A stretch of DNA of 64,000 bases from Oscillospiraceae bacterium. GTDB taxonomy: Bacteria; Bacillota; Clostridia; Lachnospirales; Lachnospiraceae. Positions within the stretch are counted from its first letter, which is position 1; each line of letters opens with the position of its first letter. The notes beneath the pieces were generated by a model. The model worked only from the letters and a program-made list of their open reading frames with translations. It had not been told where the DNA came from and did no database searches. Of this stretch, positions 8,998 through 17,766 are shown one piece after another. Location: assembly GCA_021771715.1 (NCBI GenBank), contig JAETOO010000011.1, positions 1-64,000 of the forward strand, given 5' to 3'. The position numbers and the translations under genes are program-made.

Positions 8998-9888
8998 ATG
9001 GATATGATGCATCTGACGTACTATTCTTGCCTTTGCGAGACACTGAACTACACGGAAGCCGCAAGTAAATGTTTCATTTCAAGACAGGCGATGCGGCAGT
9101 CCCTGCGCACACTCGAGCAGGCCTTCGGCGTCCGTCTCATTGAAAACCGGCATAACCGCCTGTCGCTGACCGTCGCCGGGCAGATCCTGTACGAAAAAGC
9201 GCAGCCGATTCTCTCCTCGATGGACGAACTGACTGCGGCTATGCAGGCCTGTGTGCTTTCCGGAAAATCGCTCCAGATCGGGATCAGCCGCTCACTGACT
9301 CCCTTCTACGCCCCCGAAATTCTTCAGGCCGTCGAAGCTTTTATCCGCGATTACCCCGGCATCTCGGTCACCGTCTCCCTGCTCCCCTCCGACGAGATCC
9401 TCGACCGCTGCCGGAAAAAGGAACTGGATGCGGGCATTCTCGTCGATATGGGACAGCTGCCGCTCTCCTGGCGGCGCACCGTCCTGCGGCAGGACACACT
9501 CACCGTTCTGCTCGCGGCCTCCCACCCGCTCGCGTCTAGGCATCGTCTGACGCTCTCGGATCTCGACGGCCAGACCGTCCTGCTCATGGGCGAACCGGAG
9601 GTCTTTTTCACTCCGCTCGCAAAAGCTGTCCGCCAGAGACAGCTCTCTGTACACTGGCAGGTCGCGCCCGATTTTTACGAGGTGGGCTACCACGTCCTGA
9701 AGGATCATTTTCTCGCGCTCGACCGCCAGGACAGCCAGAACACCGGCGGCGCGCCCACCAGCCCAGATGTGAATCTCTCCCTTGAGGACGGCGCCTTTAC
9801 GCTCTGCGCCGTCCTGCTCACCCCCGAAGCTGAGACCGACCCGATCCGCCTGCTCCGCCACGAACTTTGCAGCGTCCGCCAGGAGTGA
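8998..9888 (+). CDS. LysR family transcriptional regulator
   Basis: About 296 residues. The N-terminal winged helix-turn-helix is clear (YYSCLCETLNYTEAASKCF, then SRQAMRQSLRTLEQAFGVRL). The rest is the ligand-binding domain, which is shorter than usual at its C-terminal end. The open frame runs upstream to 8971, but GGGAGA at 8984-8989 places the start at ATG 8998. It is divergent from the flavin reductase gene, the usual arrangement for a LysR regulator and its target, so it may respond to that enzyme's substrate. Confidence 0.88.
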   Translation: MDMMHLTYYSCLCETLNYTEAASKCFISRQAMRQSLRTLEQAFGVRLIENRHNRLSLTVAGQILYEKAQPILSSMDELTAAMQACVLSGKSLQIGISRSLTPFYAPEILQAVEAFIRDYPGISVTVSLLPSDEILDRCRKKELDAGILVDMGQLPLSWRRTVLRQDTLTVLLAASHPLASRHRLTLSDLDGQTVLLMGEPEVFFTPLAKAVRQRQLSVHWQVAPDFYEVGYHVLKDHFLALDRQDSQNTGGAPTSPDVNLSLEDGAFTLCAVLLTPEAETDPIRLLRHELCSVRQE

Positions 9889-9957
9889 CACAGAGAAGCG
9901 ATTCACCTCCTGCAAGGATAACACGCCATCTGCTAAGAGAAAAATGCTGCCTGTCAG

Positions 9958-10008
9958 AAAAAAATGCCGCCCGGCGGAAGTTCTTTCTCTCCCTCCGCCG
10001 GGCGGCAT
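9958..10008 (-). terminator. Intrinsic terminator of copA
   Basis: A 15-bp stem (ATGCCGCCCGGCGGA at 9964-9978 against 9994-10008), followed on the minus strand by a run of seven T (plus-strand A run 9958-9964). It sits just beyond the copA stop and also faces the end of lysR. Confidence 0.85.
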
Positions 10009-10027
10009 GCGCTGTGAAATCTTTTGA

Positions 10028-12793
10028 TCAGTGGATCGCCGTTACCTCGTAGTCCTGATCCTCGACGGCCTTCTTCAGCACCTCGTCTGCGACCTCCGCA
10101 CTCAGCTTTACCACCGCGGTTCCCGCCTCGTGGCTGACGACTGCCTCGTCCACGCCTGCCAGAGCCTCGAGCGTCTTCTTCACTCTCGCCTCACAGTGAC
10201 CGCACATCATTCCCTTGATTTCCATTGTTTTTTCCATCGTCTTACTCTCCTTTTTTTCTGCGCTCTGCGACTCGCTCTTCGCGGTGTCTGCGCTGCCTCC
10301 CTCTTCGGCGGCTCTCCCGCCCGCAAGGCCTGCCTGCGCACTCCCGCCGGTGTGCGTCCGTCTGCGCTTTTTATCTTTACGGGCATCATACATTGAGAAC
10401 AGATTCAGCCTCAGTGCATTGGTGACCACGCAAAAGCTGGATAAACTCATCGCGGCTGCGCCGAACATCGGGTTCAGCTTCCATCCAAGGAGCGGATACC
10501 AGATCCCCGCCGCGAGCGGGATCCCGATCACATTGTAAAAGAACGCCCAGAACAGATTCTCATGGATATTCCGCAGCGTCGCGCGGCTCAGCCGGATCGC
10601 CGCGGGCACATCGCTCAGGCGGCTCTTCATCAGCACGACGTCCGCCGCGTCGATCGCGATATCCGTCCCGGCACCGATCGCGATACCAAGATCCGCGCGC
10701 GTGAGCGCCGGGGCGTCGTTGATGCCGTCTCCGACCATCGCAGTCCTTCCCTGCTCCTTCAGGCGGCGGATCACCGCCTCCTTGCCGTCCGGCAGCACTC
10801 CGGCGATCACCTCATCCACGCCTGCCTGGCGTCCGATCGCCTGAGCGGTCCGCTCATTGTCCCCGGTCAGCATAACGACGCGGATGCCCATATTCTGCAG
10901 CTCCTTCACAGCGCGCGGGCTGTCCTCCTTGATCACGTCCGCGACCGCAATCATGCCAAGCAGCCGTCCGTCTGCGGCAAAGAACAGCGGCGTCTTTCCT
11001 TCCTCCGCGTAGCGCTCTGCCTGCTTTCTCATATATTCCGGGAATTGCCAAGCCCCATCCGCCCCAGATCTGCCTGATCCATTCTGCTCTCTTGTGGATA
11101 CTCCGCCAGGCGTCTTGTCCTTTACACCGGCTTTCTCTGCGAATTCCTGCTCAATAGAATCGCAGTTGCCTCCTGCGAGCTGCCGCTCGATGAACCCGCG
11201 GTTGCCTCCCGCGAGCTGACTGCCGTGCCAGCGGCCAGTCAGTCCGTTTCCCGGCACCGCCGCAAAATCCTCGATCTCCTGCGCCGCGATCCCGCGCTCC
11301 TTTGCCTGTACGAGGATCGCCTTTGCCAGCGGGTGCTCACTTCTCTGCTCCAACGCATACGCAGCCGTCAACAGCTCTTCCTCCGAGACTCCCCTGGCCG
11401 GGAACAGATCGGTCACCCGCGGCTCCCCGCTCGTGATCGTCCCGGTCTTGTCCAGGGCGACGATCTCCGTGCGCCCCGCATTTTCCAGCGATACCGCTGT
11501 CTTGAACATGATGCCGTGCTTCGCGCCCATGCCGTTTCCGACCATGATCGCCACCGGAGTCGCGAGGCCGAGCGCGCACGGACAGCTGATCACGAGCACC
11601 GAGATGCCGCGCGCCAGCGCAAAGCCCACCGTCTCCCCTGCGAGCAGCCAGCCCGCGATTGTCAGCAAGGCGATGCAGATCACCGTCGGCACGAACACGC
11701 CGGACACCTTGTCGGCGATCTTCGCGATCGGCGCCTTTGTCGCCGCGGCGTCGCTGACCATCTGGATGATCTGCGAGAGCGTCGTGTCCTCGCCCACGCG
11801 TGTCGCCTCGCAAGTGAGGAAACCAGACTGGTTCAGCGTCGCGGCGGAGACCGTGTCTCCCTTCGCCTTGTCGACCGGAATACTCTCCCCGGTCAGCGCC
11901 GACTCATTCACCGCACTGCTGCCCTCCAGGACCACGCCGTCCACCGGAATGTTCTCTCCGGGCCGCACGACAAACCGGTCACCGATCCGCACCTCGCCGA
12001 TCCCGACCTCCGTCTCCACCCCGTCGCGCAGGATGGTCGCTGTCTTCGGCGCGAGCTTCATCAGACTCTTCAGGGCATCCGTCGTCTTCCCCTTCGAATG
12101 TGCCTCGAGCATTTTTCCGACCGTGATCAGCGTCAGGATCATCGCCGCAGACTCAAAATAAAACTCATGCATGTAGGACATGACCGCATCCATATCTCCG
12201 CGCGTCTGTGCGCCGGTCATCGCAAACAGCGCATAGACACTGTAGCCGAACGATGCGGTCGCGCCAAGCGCCACGAGCGTATCCATATTCGGAGCACGGT
12301 GCCACAGGCTCTTGAACCCGCTGATGAAAAATTTCTGGTTGATCACCATGATCGCCACGGTAAACAGCAGCTGAAGCAGCCCCACCGCCACATGGTTTCC
12401 GTCAAAAAAGTGCGGCAGCGGCCAATTCCACATCATATGCCCCATCGAGACGTACATCAGCGGCAGCAGCAGCGCGAGCGATACGAGCAGCCGCTTTTTC
12501 AGAAGAGGCGTCGCCTTGTCCTTGAGCATCTCCTCGTACTCTGCCATAGAGTCAGAGGATGCGCTCCCGGCCTGCGCCGGGCCGCCCTTTGCCGCGCCCT
12601 TTTTCGACGCGCCGTAGCCTGCCTCCTCGACCGCCCGGATGATCGCCTCCGGCGACGCCGTCCCCTCGACGCCCATCGAGTTCGTCAAAAGGCTCACAGA
12701 GCATCCGGTCACGCCGGGCACCTTCGACACTGCCTTCTCCACCCGGGCCGAGCACGCGGCGCAGCTCATCCCGGTCACGTTATATTGTTCCAT
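10028..12793 (-). CDS. copA: Copper-exporting P1B-type ATPase, with metal-binding domains at both ends
   Basis: A 921-residue Cu(I) efflux pump. The N-terminal HMA domain has [11 protein letters not shown] (~8-18). Eight membrane helices include the ion-site CPC ([11 protein letters not shown], ~400), with DKTGT (~447) as the phosphorylation site and [10 protein letters not shown] in the hinge. A second HMA domain ([11 protein letters not shown], last ~70 residues) follows a low-complexity Ala/Gly/Lys linker and looks like a fused CopZ chaperone. Residues ~520-583 hold an insert in the nucleotide-binding domain that includes a duplicated QLAGGN...IE unit. GGAGGG precedes the ATG. It lies downstream of csoR on the same strand. 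Confidence 0.93.
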   Translation of the reverse strand: MEQYNVTGMSCAACSARVEKAVSKVPGVTGCSVSLLTNSMGVEGTASPEAIIRAVEEAGYGASKKGAAKGGPAQAGSASSDSMAEYEEMLKDKATPLLKKRLLVSLALLLPLMYVSMGHMMWNWPLPHFFDGNHVAVGLLQLLFTVAIMVINQKFFISGFKSLWHRAPNMDTLVALGATASFGYSVYALFAMTGAQTRGDMDAVMSYMHEFYFESAAMILTLITVGKMLEAHSKGKTTDALKSLMKLAPKTATILRDGVETEVGIGEVRIGDRFVVRPGENIPVDGVVLEGSSAVNESALTGESIPVDKAKGDTVSAATLNQSGFLTCEATRVGEDTTLSQIIQMVSDAAATKAPIAKIADKVSGVFVPTVICIALLTIAGWLLAGETVGFALARGISVLVISCPCALGLATPVAIMVGNGMGAKHGIMFKTAVSLENAGRTEIVALDKTGTITSGEPRVTDLFPARGVSEEELLTAAYALEQRSEHPLAKAILVQAKERGIAAQEIEDFAAVPGNGLTGRWHGSQLAGGNRGFIERQLAGGNCDSIEQEFAEKAGVKDKTPGGVSTREQNGSGRSGADGAWQFPEYMRKQAERYAEEGKTPLFFAADGRLLGMIAVADVIKEDSPRAVKELQNMGIRVVMLTGDNERTAQAIGRQAGVDEVIAGVLPDGKEAVIRRLKEQGRTAMVGDGINDAPALTRADLGIAIGAGTDIAIDAADVVLMKSRLSDVPAAIRLSRATLRNIHENLFWAFFYNVIGIPLAAGIWYPLLGWKLNPMFGAAAMSLSSFCVVTNALRLNLFSMYDARKDKKRRRTHTGGSAQAGLAGGRAAEEGGSADTAKSESQSAEKKESKTMEKTMEIKGMMCGHCEARVKKTLEALAGVDEAVVSHEAGTAVVKLSAEVADEVLKKAVEDQDYEVTAIH

Positions 12794-12958
12794 CGCCTAT
12801 CCCTCCATTCTCTCCTGATGGGAGCATGCATAACGCTATACTGCACATACTGCCGCCCCCGCCGCAGCCGAAATCCGCCACAGACATTGTCCACGATACA
12901 CTCCACAGCCAGAACCGGCTGCGCACATACTTGTGATCCCACTGCGGCATACTCGCCG

Positions 12959-13086
12959 CAATTACACGCTCCTCACTTCATCAGTCGCTGCAATTACGCG
13001 CTCCTCACTTCATCGGTCGCTGCAATTACGCGTTCCTCACTTCATCAGTCGCTGCAATTACGTGCTCCTCACTTCATCAGTCGCTG
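12959..13086. repeat. Tandem repeat, 4 x 32 bp, containing the csoR stop
   Basis: Units start CAATTAC at 12959, 12991, 13023 and 13055, exactly 32 bp apart, with one or two differences each. The last copy (13055-13086) overlaps the final codons and stop of csoR (RLMK-stop), so the gene's 3' end has been copied three further times into the csoR-copA spacer. On the minus strand each unit also carries a GTGAGGAGC string. Confidence 0.92.
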
Positions 13087-13548
13087 CAGCAGGACGACCA
13101 GCTCATCCAATATCTCATCATTCCCGGCGCGGATGTTCTCTGCGACACAGGTGTGCAGATGATTCGACAGCAGCACGCGGTTGAAGCTGTTCAGGGCGGC
13201 GCTGACGGCGGCGACCTGCATCAGGATATCCGTGCAGTACGCATCCCGCTCCAGCATTCCCTGGATCCCGCGCACCTGGCCCTCGATCCGCCTCAGCCGG
13301 TTCATCAGATCCCGGTACTCCTTGTCCGAGCGCTCCTTCGTCTTGCCGCTGCACTTCGGGCAGGCCGTCTCTGTCGTCTTTGTAGTTGCTGTCGTCTCTG
13401 TCACCGCCGTCGCCGCTGCCACTTCTGACGTCTCTGCTATCTCTGTGGCTGCTCTCTCTTTCGCCATCTTTGTCGCCGCTCTCTCTTCTGTCGTCTGCGG
13501 CGTTTCTTCCATATTATATATGCGCTCAGTATGCTCCATGTCTGCCAT
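13069..13548 (-). CDS. csoR: CsoR-family copper-sensing repressor with N-terminal extension
   Basis: A 159-residue protein. The CsoR/RcnR core starts near residue 70 (LMNRLRRIEGQVRGIQGML). It holds a Cys in DAYCTDIL (~104) and His and Cys in NHLHTCV (~130), which is the Cys-His-Cys copper site of CsoR. The first ~65 residues are an unusual Thr/Glu/Ala-rich repetitive stretch ending in a CPKC motif; typical CsoR is about 90-100 residues. Two CsoR operators overlap its promoter, and copA is the next gene downstream, so apo-CsoR probably represses both until Cu(I) binds. Confidence 0.92.
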   Translation of the reverse strand: MADMEHTERIYNMEETPQTTEERAATKMAKERAATEIAETSEVAAATAVTETTATTKTTETACPKCSGKTKERSDKEYRDLMNRLRRIEGQVRGIQGMLERDAYCTDILMQVAAVSAALNSFNRVLLSNHLHTCVAENIRAGNDEILDELVVLLQRLMK

Positions 13549-13583
13549 CCTTATCCCTCTCCTGATCCTATCGGCTGCATATC

Positions 13584-13640
13584 ATACCCCTGTCGGGTAT
13601 CTTATGCCGTAATCATATACCCCATGCCGGTATTTGTCAA
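13584..13640 (-). promoter_or_regulatory. csoR promoter with two CsoR operators
   Basis: On the minus strand TTGACA (13635-13640) and TATGAT (13612-13617) have a 17-bp spacer. Plus-strand ATACCCCATGCCGGTAT at 13617-13633 fills that spacer. A second dyad, ATACCC-5 nt-GGGTAT (13584-13600), lies over the early transcript 33 bp away. Both match the GTAxxCC/GGxxTAC-type dyad of CsoR sites. Confidence 0.85.
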
Positions 13641-13753
13641 GCAGATTTTGAAAGAAAAATCTGCCAGCGAAAGCAAAATTGTGCTATGATGATTGTGTTA
13701 GGATGAACGTTGCGAAACAAAGGACAGACGTCCAAAAGAAGGAGCATGAATAA

Positions 13754-13867
13754 ATGATTGATTTCTTGATTGATTTTCTCGCAGATTTTGTATCCGGTAT
13801 CCTGGATTTTCTGCTTGATCCGTGGTTCCATAAGCTGGCGGCAGGATGGAAGAAAAGAAGAAAATAA
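13754..13867 (+). CDS. 37-residue amphipathic/hydrophobic small protein
   Basis: ATG at 13754 opens 37 codons, beginning MIDFLIDFLADFVSGILDFL and ending in the basic tail GWKKRRK. AAGGAG lies 10 nt upstream. Asp recurs every 3-4 residues in a hydrophobic helix, followed by a Lys/Arg tail, a pattern expected of a membrane-surface or single-pass peptide. It sits between csoR and the membrane protein at 13957. I do not recognise a named family; a conserved small protein or a toxin-like peptide are both possible. Confidence 0.6.
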   Translation: MIDFLIDFLADFVSGILDFLLDPWFHKLAAGWKKRRK

Positions 13868-13956
13868 TGTATCCGAATATTAAGAAATTCCCCTCTATTC
13901 TTCTCACTCCGGATCATGTATAATAGGCGGAAATGAAACTTTTAAGGAGAATACGT

Positions 13957-14433
13957 ATGCAAAACTATCTGATTGTCTTTTTGATTTCTATGGTGCCGCT
14001 GATCGAGCTGCGCGGCGCAATTCCCTACGCGGTGGGCTTTGGGCTCCCGCTGCTTCCCGCCTACATCGTCGCGATCATCGGGAACATGCTCCCGGTGCCG
14101 ATCATCTACCTGTTCGCGCGCAAGGTGCTGCTCTGGGGCAAGGACAAGCCGGTCATCGGCGGATTCTTCACGTTCTGCCTGGAGAAGGGCGAGAAGGGCG
14201 GGAAAAAGCTGCAGGCAAAAGCAGGGCGCGGCCTCTTCGTCGCTCTGATGCTCTTCGTCGGCATCCCGCTGCCGGGCACAGGCGCCTGGACCGGGACGCT
14301 CGCGGCCAGCCTGCTCGACATGGATTTTAAGTCCAGCGTGCTCGCCGTGCTGCTCGGCGTCCTCCTCGCAGGCATCATCATGGGCGCCGCCAGCGCAGGG
14401 CTGTTCGGGGCGGTCGGAGCCGTGCTCAGCTGA
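13957..14433 (+). CDS. Small multi-drug export protein family membrane protein (COG2426)
   Basis: A 158-residue integral membrane protein of the Sm_multidrug_ex family. It shows hydrophobic helices at about 4-20, 30-52, 95-118 and 128-155, and family-like motifs PLIELRGAIPYAVG and FVGIPLPGTGAWTG. The frame is open from 13933, but AAGGAG at 13944-13949 fits ATG 13957. A TATAAT box lies at 13919-13924. Despite its family name the transport function is not established. Confidence 0.82.
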   Translation: MQNYLIVFLISMVPLIELRGAIPYAVGFGLPLLPAYIVAIIGNMLPVPIIYLFARKVLLWGKDKPVIGGFFTFCLEKGEKGGKKLQAKAGRGLFVALMLFVGIPLPGTGAWTGTLAASLLDMDFKSSVLAVLLGVLLAGIIMGAASAGLFGAVGAVLS

Positions 14434-14504
14434 CGCGGAAACGTGAAATCGTGCTGCTCACGGATGAAGAAGACAGACAACTTCAAACACTTCAAACCCA
14501 AAAT

Positions 14505-14601
14505 GAGGGTGTTGCAAACTGCGGCAAAGTCATAAGCACTGGTAGTTACCTTTTGAAGCATCTACCAGTAACTGTAACTTTGACAGTTCTGCAACACCCT
14601 C
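14505..14601. repeat. Hairpin element, copy A (GAGGGTGTTGCA ends)
   Basis: The 97-bp element has perfect 12-bp terminal inverted repeats, GAGGGTGTTGCA (14505-14516) and TGCAACACCCTC (14590-14601). The arms continue with partial pairing through an internal ACTGGTAG/CTACCAGT pair, so nearly the whole element can fold back. Copy B at 48558-48648 shares the ends and the internal GCGG-AAA...ACTGGTAG block. It may be a MITE- or REP-like element; no transposase is nearby. Confidence 0.8.
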
Positions 14602-14637
14602 CTCTGTTTGACCCGGCATTTCCGTGTGGTCACATAT

Positions 14638-15057
14638 ATTCCCGAAACGCCTCATCTCTGATCGCGTAGTTTCCGGCCTCATATTCTCATGTGATCTCAC
14701 GCATTCCCGAAACGCCTTACTTCAGATCACACAGTTTCCGGCCTCATATTCTCATGCAACCTCACACATTCCCGGAACACGTTACCTCTGACCCACTGTT
14801 TCCGGCCTCACATTCTCATGTGATCTCACACATTCCCGGAACACGTTACCTCTGACCCACTGTTTCCGGCCTCACATTCTCATGTGATCTCACACATTCC
14901 CGGAACACGTTACCTCTGACCGCACTGTTTCCGACCTCATATTTTCATGTGACCTCACACATCCCCGGAACGCTTTACCTCTGATCACACCGCTTCCGGC
15001 CTCACATTCTCATATGATCTCACGCATTCCCGAAACGCCTTACTTCAGATCACACAG
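14638..15057. repeat. Tandem repeat, 7 x 64-65 bp, reaching into the pepF stop
   Basis: Copies of an ATTCCCG-led unit start near 14638, 14703, 14768, 14832, 14896, 14961 and 15026. Each unit looks like two diverged halves of about 32 bp. The final copy includes the last codons and stop of the M3 peptidase gene (LCDLK-stop), so the array extends a gene tail outward. With the hairpin element it accounts for most of the 606-bp gap at 14434-15039. Confidence 0.9.
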
Positions 15058-16719
15058 CTTCGCAAGCTTCTCCGTCATCGCCTCGATGCAGCCCTTCTCG
15101 TACGGCACATCGAGCCCTACCTCGTGCAGCATCTCGCCGTAGAACTTGCTCGCGGACAGGCGGCAGAGCTTCAGGTAGCTCTTCCATGCCTCCTCGTAGT
15201 TCTCCGTCATTCTCACCTTGTACATGAACGCGCACGTCTGCGCCAGAACGTAATCAATATAGTAGAACGGATAATTGAAAATGTGCTGCTGCTTCTGCCA
15301 GAAGCCGCCATTCTCAAAGAACGCATTCCCCTCGTAGTCCAGGTGCGGCTTGTACACGCGCTCGAGCTCGCGCCACTTCGCGCGGCGCTCTGCCGGCGTC
15401 AGTTCCGGGTGCTCGTACACGATGTGCTGGAACTCATCAACCATGCAGCCGTACGGGATAAACGCCGCCGCATCCTCCAGGTGCATTGTGCGGTAGCGGT
15501 CTGCGTCGTCGCCCAGAAACAGCTCCATGTACTTCTCCGCGAAAAACTCCATCGACATCGAGTGGATCTCCGCCGTCTCCATCGTGATATCCCAGTGCTC
15601 CTGAATCGGATCCTCCGCCGCGATATAGCCCTGGAACGCGTGGCCGCACTCGTGCGTGATCACGTCGAGATCGCCGCTCGTCCCGTTGAAATTCGCAAAC
15701 ACGAACGGGGAGTTGTAGTCCGGCAGGTACGTCATATAGCCGCCCGCGCGCTTCGTCTTGCGGCCCAGCACGTCAAACAGCTCATTTTCCAGCATGAAAT
15801 CAAAGAATTTTCCGGTCTCCAAGGAGAGGTCGCGGTACATCTTCTGTCCCGCCTTCAGAATCTCCTCCGGTGTGAGCGCGGGCGCCGGGTTGCCCTCCTT
15901 GAAATAGACACCCTCATCAATATAGGAGAGCTTCTCAAGGCCCAGGCGCTCCCGTCTCCGATCATGAATCTTCTCCGCGAACGGCACGAAATACGTCTTG
16001 ATCTGATCGCGGAACTGCTCTACCTCCGCCTGGCCGTACGCATTCCGGTTCATGCGGTAATAGCCGAGCTCCACATAATTTTTGTACCCAAGCTTCTGCG
16101 CCTGCTGCGTGCGGTTCTTTACGAGCAGATCGTAGATCTCGTCGAGCTGGTCTGCAATGCTGTCAAAAAATGCCGTGTACTTCTCCCACGCTCTGCGGCG
16201 CACTGCGCGGTCCGCGCTCTTTAAGTACGGCGTCATCAGAGACAGGTTCAGCTCCTCGCCGTCCCAGTCAATCTTCGCCGTCGCGATCAGCTTGTTGTAG
16301 CGGTTCGTCAGGCTGTTCTCCTCCTGCATCAGCGGAATCAAATCCTCGCGGAACGCTTTCATCGCGATTTCCATATTTTTAAAGGCCACCGGCCCGATCA
16401 GCTGCTCCAGCTCGGCGCGGTACGGCGACTCATAGAGCAGCTTCCGGTACTCCTGCACCAGATTCTGCAGCTCCGGCTCGATCTGGTCGTTGTACTCCTG
16501 CTCCTTGTCATAAAATTCGTCGGTCATATCGACATCGTGACGGATATGCGCGAGCGTCATCTGCGTCATCACGCGGTTGTTCAGCTTGTACTGCTTTTTG
16601 TGCACCTCGAACTGCTCTGCACCGCTCTTCGCCTGGCGCAGCTCCTCCATCAGCTCCTGATACTCCTTCTTTACCTCATCCAGATCCACACGCTGGTAAG
16701 GCATGTCCTGAAACTTCAT
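15040..16719 (-). CDS. M3 family oligoendopeptidase (PepF type)
   Basis: A cytoplasmic zinc metallopeptidase of 559 residues that degrades oligopeptides. The active-site HECGHAFQGY (HExxH, ~355) is followed by TAEIHSMSMEFF, which supplies the third zinc ligand Glu. The start has AAAGGAGG 7 nt upstream. There is no signal peptide. The last codons are copied in the downstream repeat array. It appears to be transcribed alone. Confidence 0.93.
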   Translation of the reverse strand: MKFQDMPYQRVDLDEVKKEYQELMEELRQAKSGAEQFEVHKKQYKLNNRVMTQMTLAHIRHDVDMTDEFYDKEQEYNDQIEPELQNLVQEYRKLLYESPYRAELEQLIGPVAFKNMEIAMKAFREDLIPLMQEENSLTNRYNKLIATAKIDWDGEELNLSLMTPYLKSADRAVRRRAWEKYTAFFDSIADQLDEIYDLLVKNRTQQAQKLGYKNYVELGYYRMNRNAYGQAEVEQFRDQIKTYFVPFAEKIHDRRRERLGLEKLSYIDEGVYFKEGNPAPALTPEEILKAGQKMYRDLSLETGKFFDFMLENELFDVLGRKTKRAGGYMTYLPDYNSPFVFANFNGTSGDLDVITHECGHAFQGYIAAEDPIQEHWDITMETAEIHSMSMEFFAEKYMELFLGDDADRYRTMHLEDAAAFIPYGCMVDEFQHIVYEHPELTPAERRAKWRELERVYKPHLDYEGNAFFENGGFWQKQQHIFNYPFYYIDYVLAQTCAFMYKVRMTENYEEAWKSYLKLCRLSASKFYGEMLHEVGLDVPYEKGCIEAMTEKLAKLCDLK

Positions 16720-16861
16720 ATTCTGCCTCCTTTTTTGTCATCCATATTCTCGCTGCCCCTCTGTGTCCCAAATGGGCGTATCGCTCAGGATGCCTACAGT
16801 GTACCACACAACAGGGGCTCTCGTAAAGAGGCCGCGCGGCCATGTTTTTTTCGGACCCCGA

Positions 16862-16890
16862 TTGCATCCTGCCCTTTTTTACGGTACAAT
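16862..16890 (+). promoter_or_regulatory. Promoter for the shikimate kinase gene
   Basis: TTGCAT (16862-16867) and TACAAT (16885-16890) with a 17-bp spacer lie 177 bp before the kinase start. The rest of the 347-bp gap at 16720-17066 holds no visible gene. Confidence 0.65.
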
Positions 16891-17066
16891 GGCAAGGGTG
16901 CCAGCCATCAGACTGAACTACCCCTGTGCAGCGCGGCAAGCGCCGGACAGGACGCCGGCCTTCTGATACAACAGATGCCCCGCTTGAGCGGCCGCGCGTG
17001 ATCCAAAAGTCAGTACAAAACCTGACGCACGCTTATTCACCATAAACACGCAAAGGAGAATTTTCT

Positions 17067-17600
17067 ATGACTACACCTCTATATAAGGAAGGAACACTTC
17101 CGACAAACATCACCCTGATCGGCATGCCCGGCGCAGGAAAAAGCACGGTGGGCGTCGTGCTCGCAAAGGTGCTCGGCTATGATTTTATCGACACGGATCT
17201 GCTGATCCAGAAGCAGGAGCACCGGCTGCTCTGGCAGATCATGCGCGATGAGGGGAATGACGGCTTCCGGCGCATCGAGGAGCGCGTAAACAGCACCGTC
17301 GAAGCGCAGGATTCCGTGATCTCTCCGGGCGGCAGCGTCATCTACGGCGAGAAAGCGATGGAACATCTGCGTCAGATCAGCACCGTCGTATACCTCAAGG
17401 TCAACTGCCGCACCCTGACGCACCGGCTCGGAGACCTGAAAAAAAGAGGCGTCGTGCTCCGTCCCGGCCAGACTCTGCAGAGCCTGTACGAGGAGCGCGT
17501 GCCTCTGTATGAAAAATATGCGCACGTCACGGTCGACGTCAGCAACGTAGACGTCGCAGGCGCCGTGGCCGCCGTCCGGGATGCACTGGAGCATTTATAA
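17067..17600 (+). CDS. Shikimate kinase family protein
   Basis: A 177-residue P-loop kinase. It has the Walker A GMPGAGKST (~13-21) and the shikimate-binding Asp in DFIDTDLLIQ. R in GFRRIEE is a second substrate contact, SPGGSVIY stands where AroK usually has a GGG turn, and a lid region RPGQTLQSLYEERVPLYEKYA follows. AAAGGAG precedes the ATG. It would phosphorylate shikimate in the chorismate pathway. No other aro gene is adjacent, and Ser replaces one Gly of the GGG motif, so a related kinase role is not excluded. Confidence 0.8.
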   Translation: MTTPLYKEGTLPTNITLIGMPGAGKSTVGVVLAKVLGYDFIDTDLLIQKQEHRLLWQIMRDEGNDGFRRIEERVNSTVEAQDSVISPGGSVIYGEKAMEHLRQISTVVYLKVNCRTLTHRLGDLKKRGVVLRPGQTLQSLYEERVPLYEKYAHVTVDVSNVDVAGAVAAVRDALEHL

Positions 17601-17766
17601 CTTCCGATATTTCCATTACGGCCCATAGAAAACCTGAGCTGCTCACACGACTGCCTTTACAGTCCATCGGAACTCTGCGCTGTCCATGCAGCTGCCTCTC
17701 AAAGCCATAGACCGCTTACATTTCGCGCGTTCATGCCTCCCGGCGCACGAAAGAACTTTGGCCTTC

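Noticed and set aside
11225-13162. Long plus-strand frame opposite copA and csoR
   Set aside because: Shadow of copA; it has no ribosome site and reads as Arg/His-rich noise.
14638-15057. CRISPR array behind pepF
   Set aside because: Units are contiguous and similar along their full 64-65 bp, with no variable spacers.
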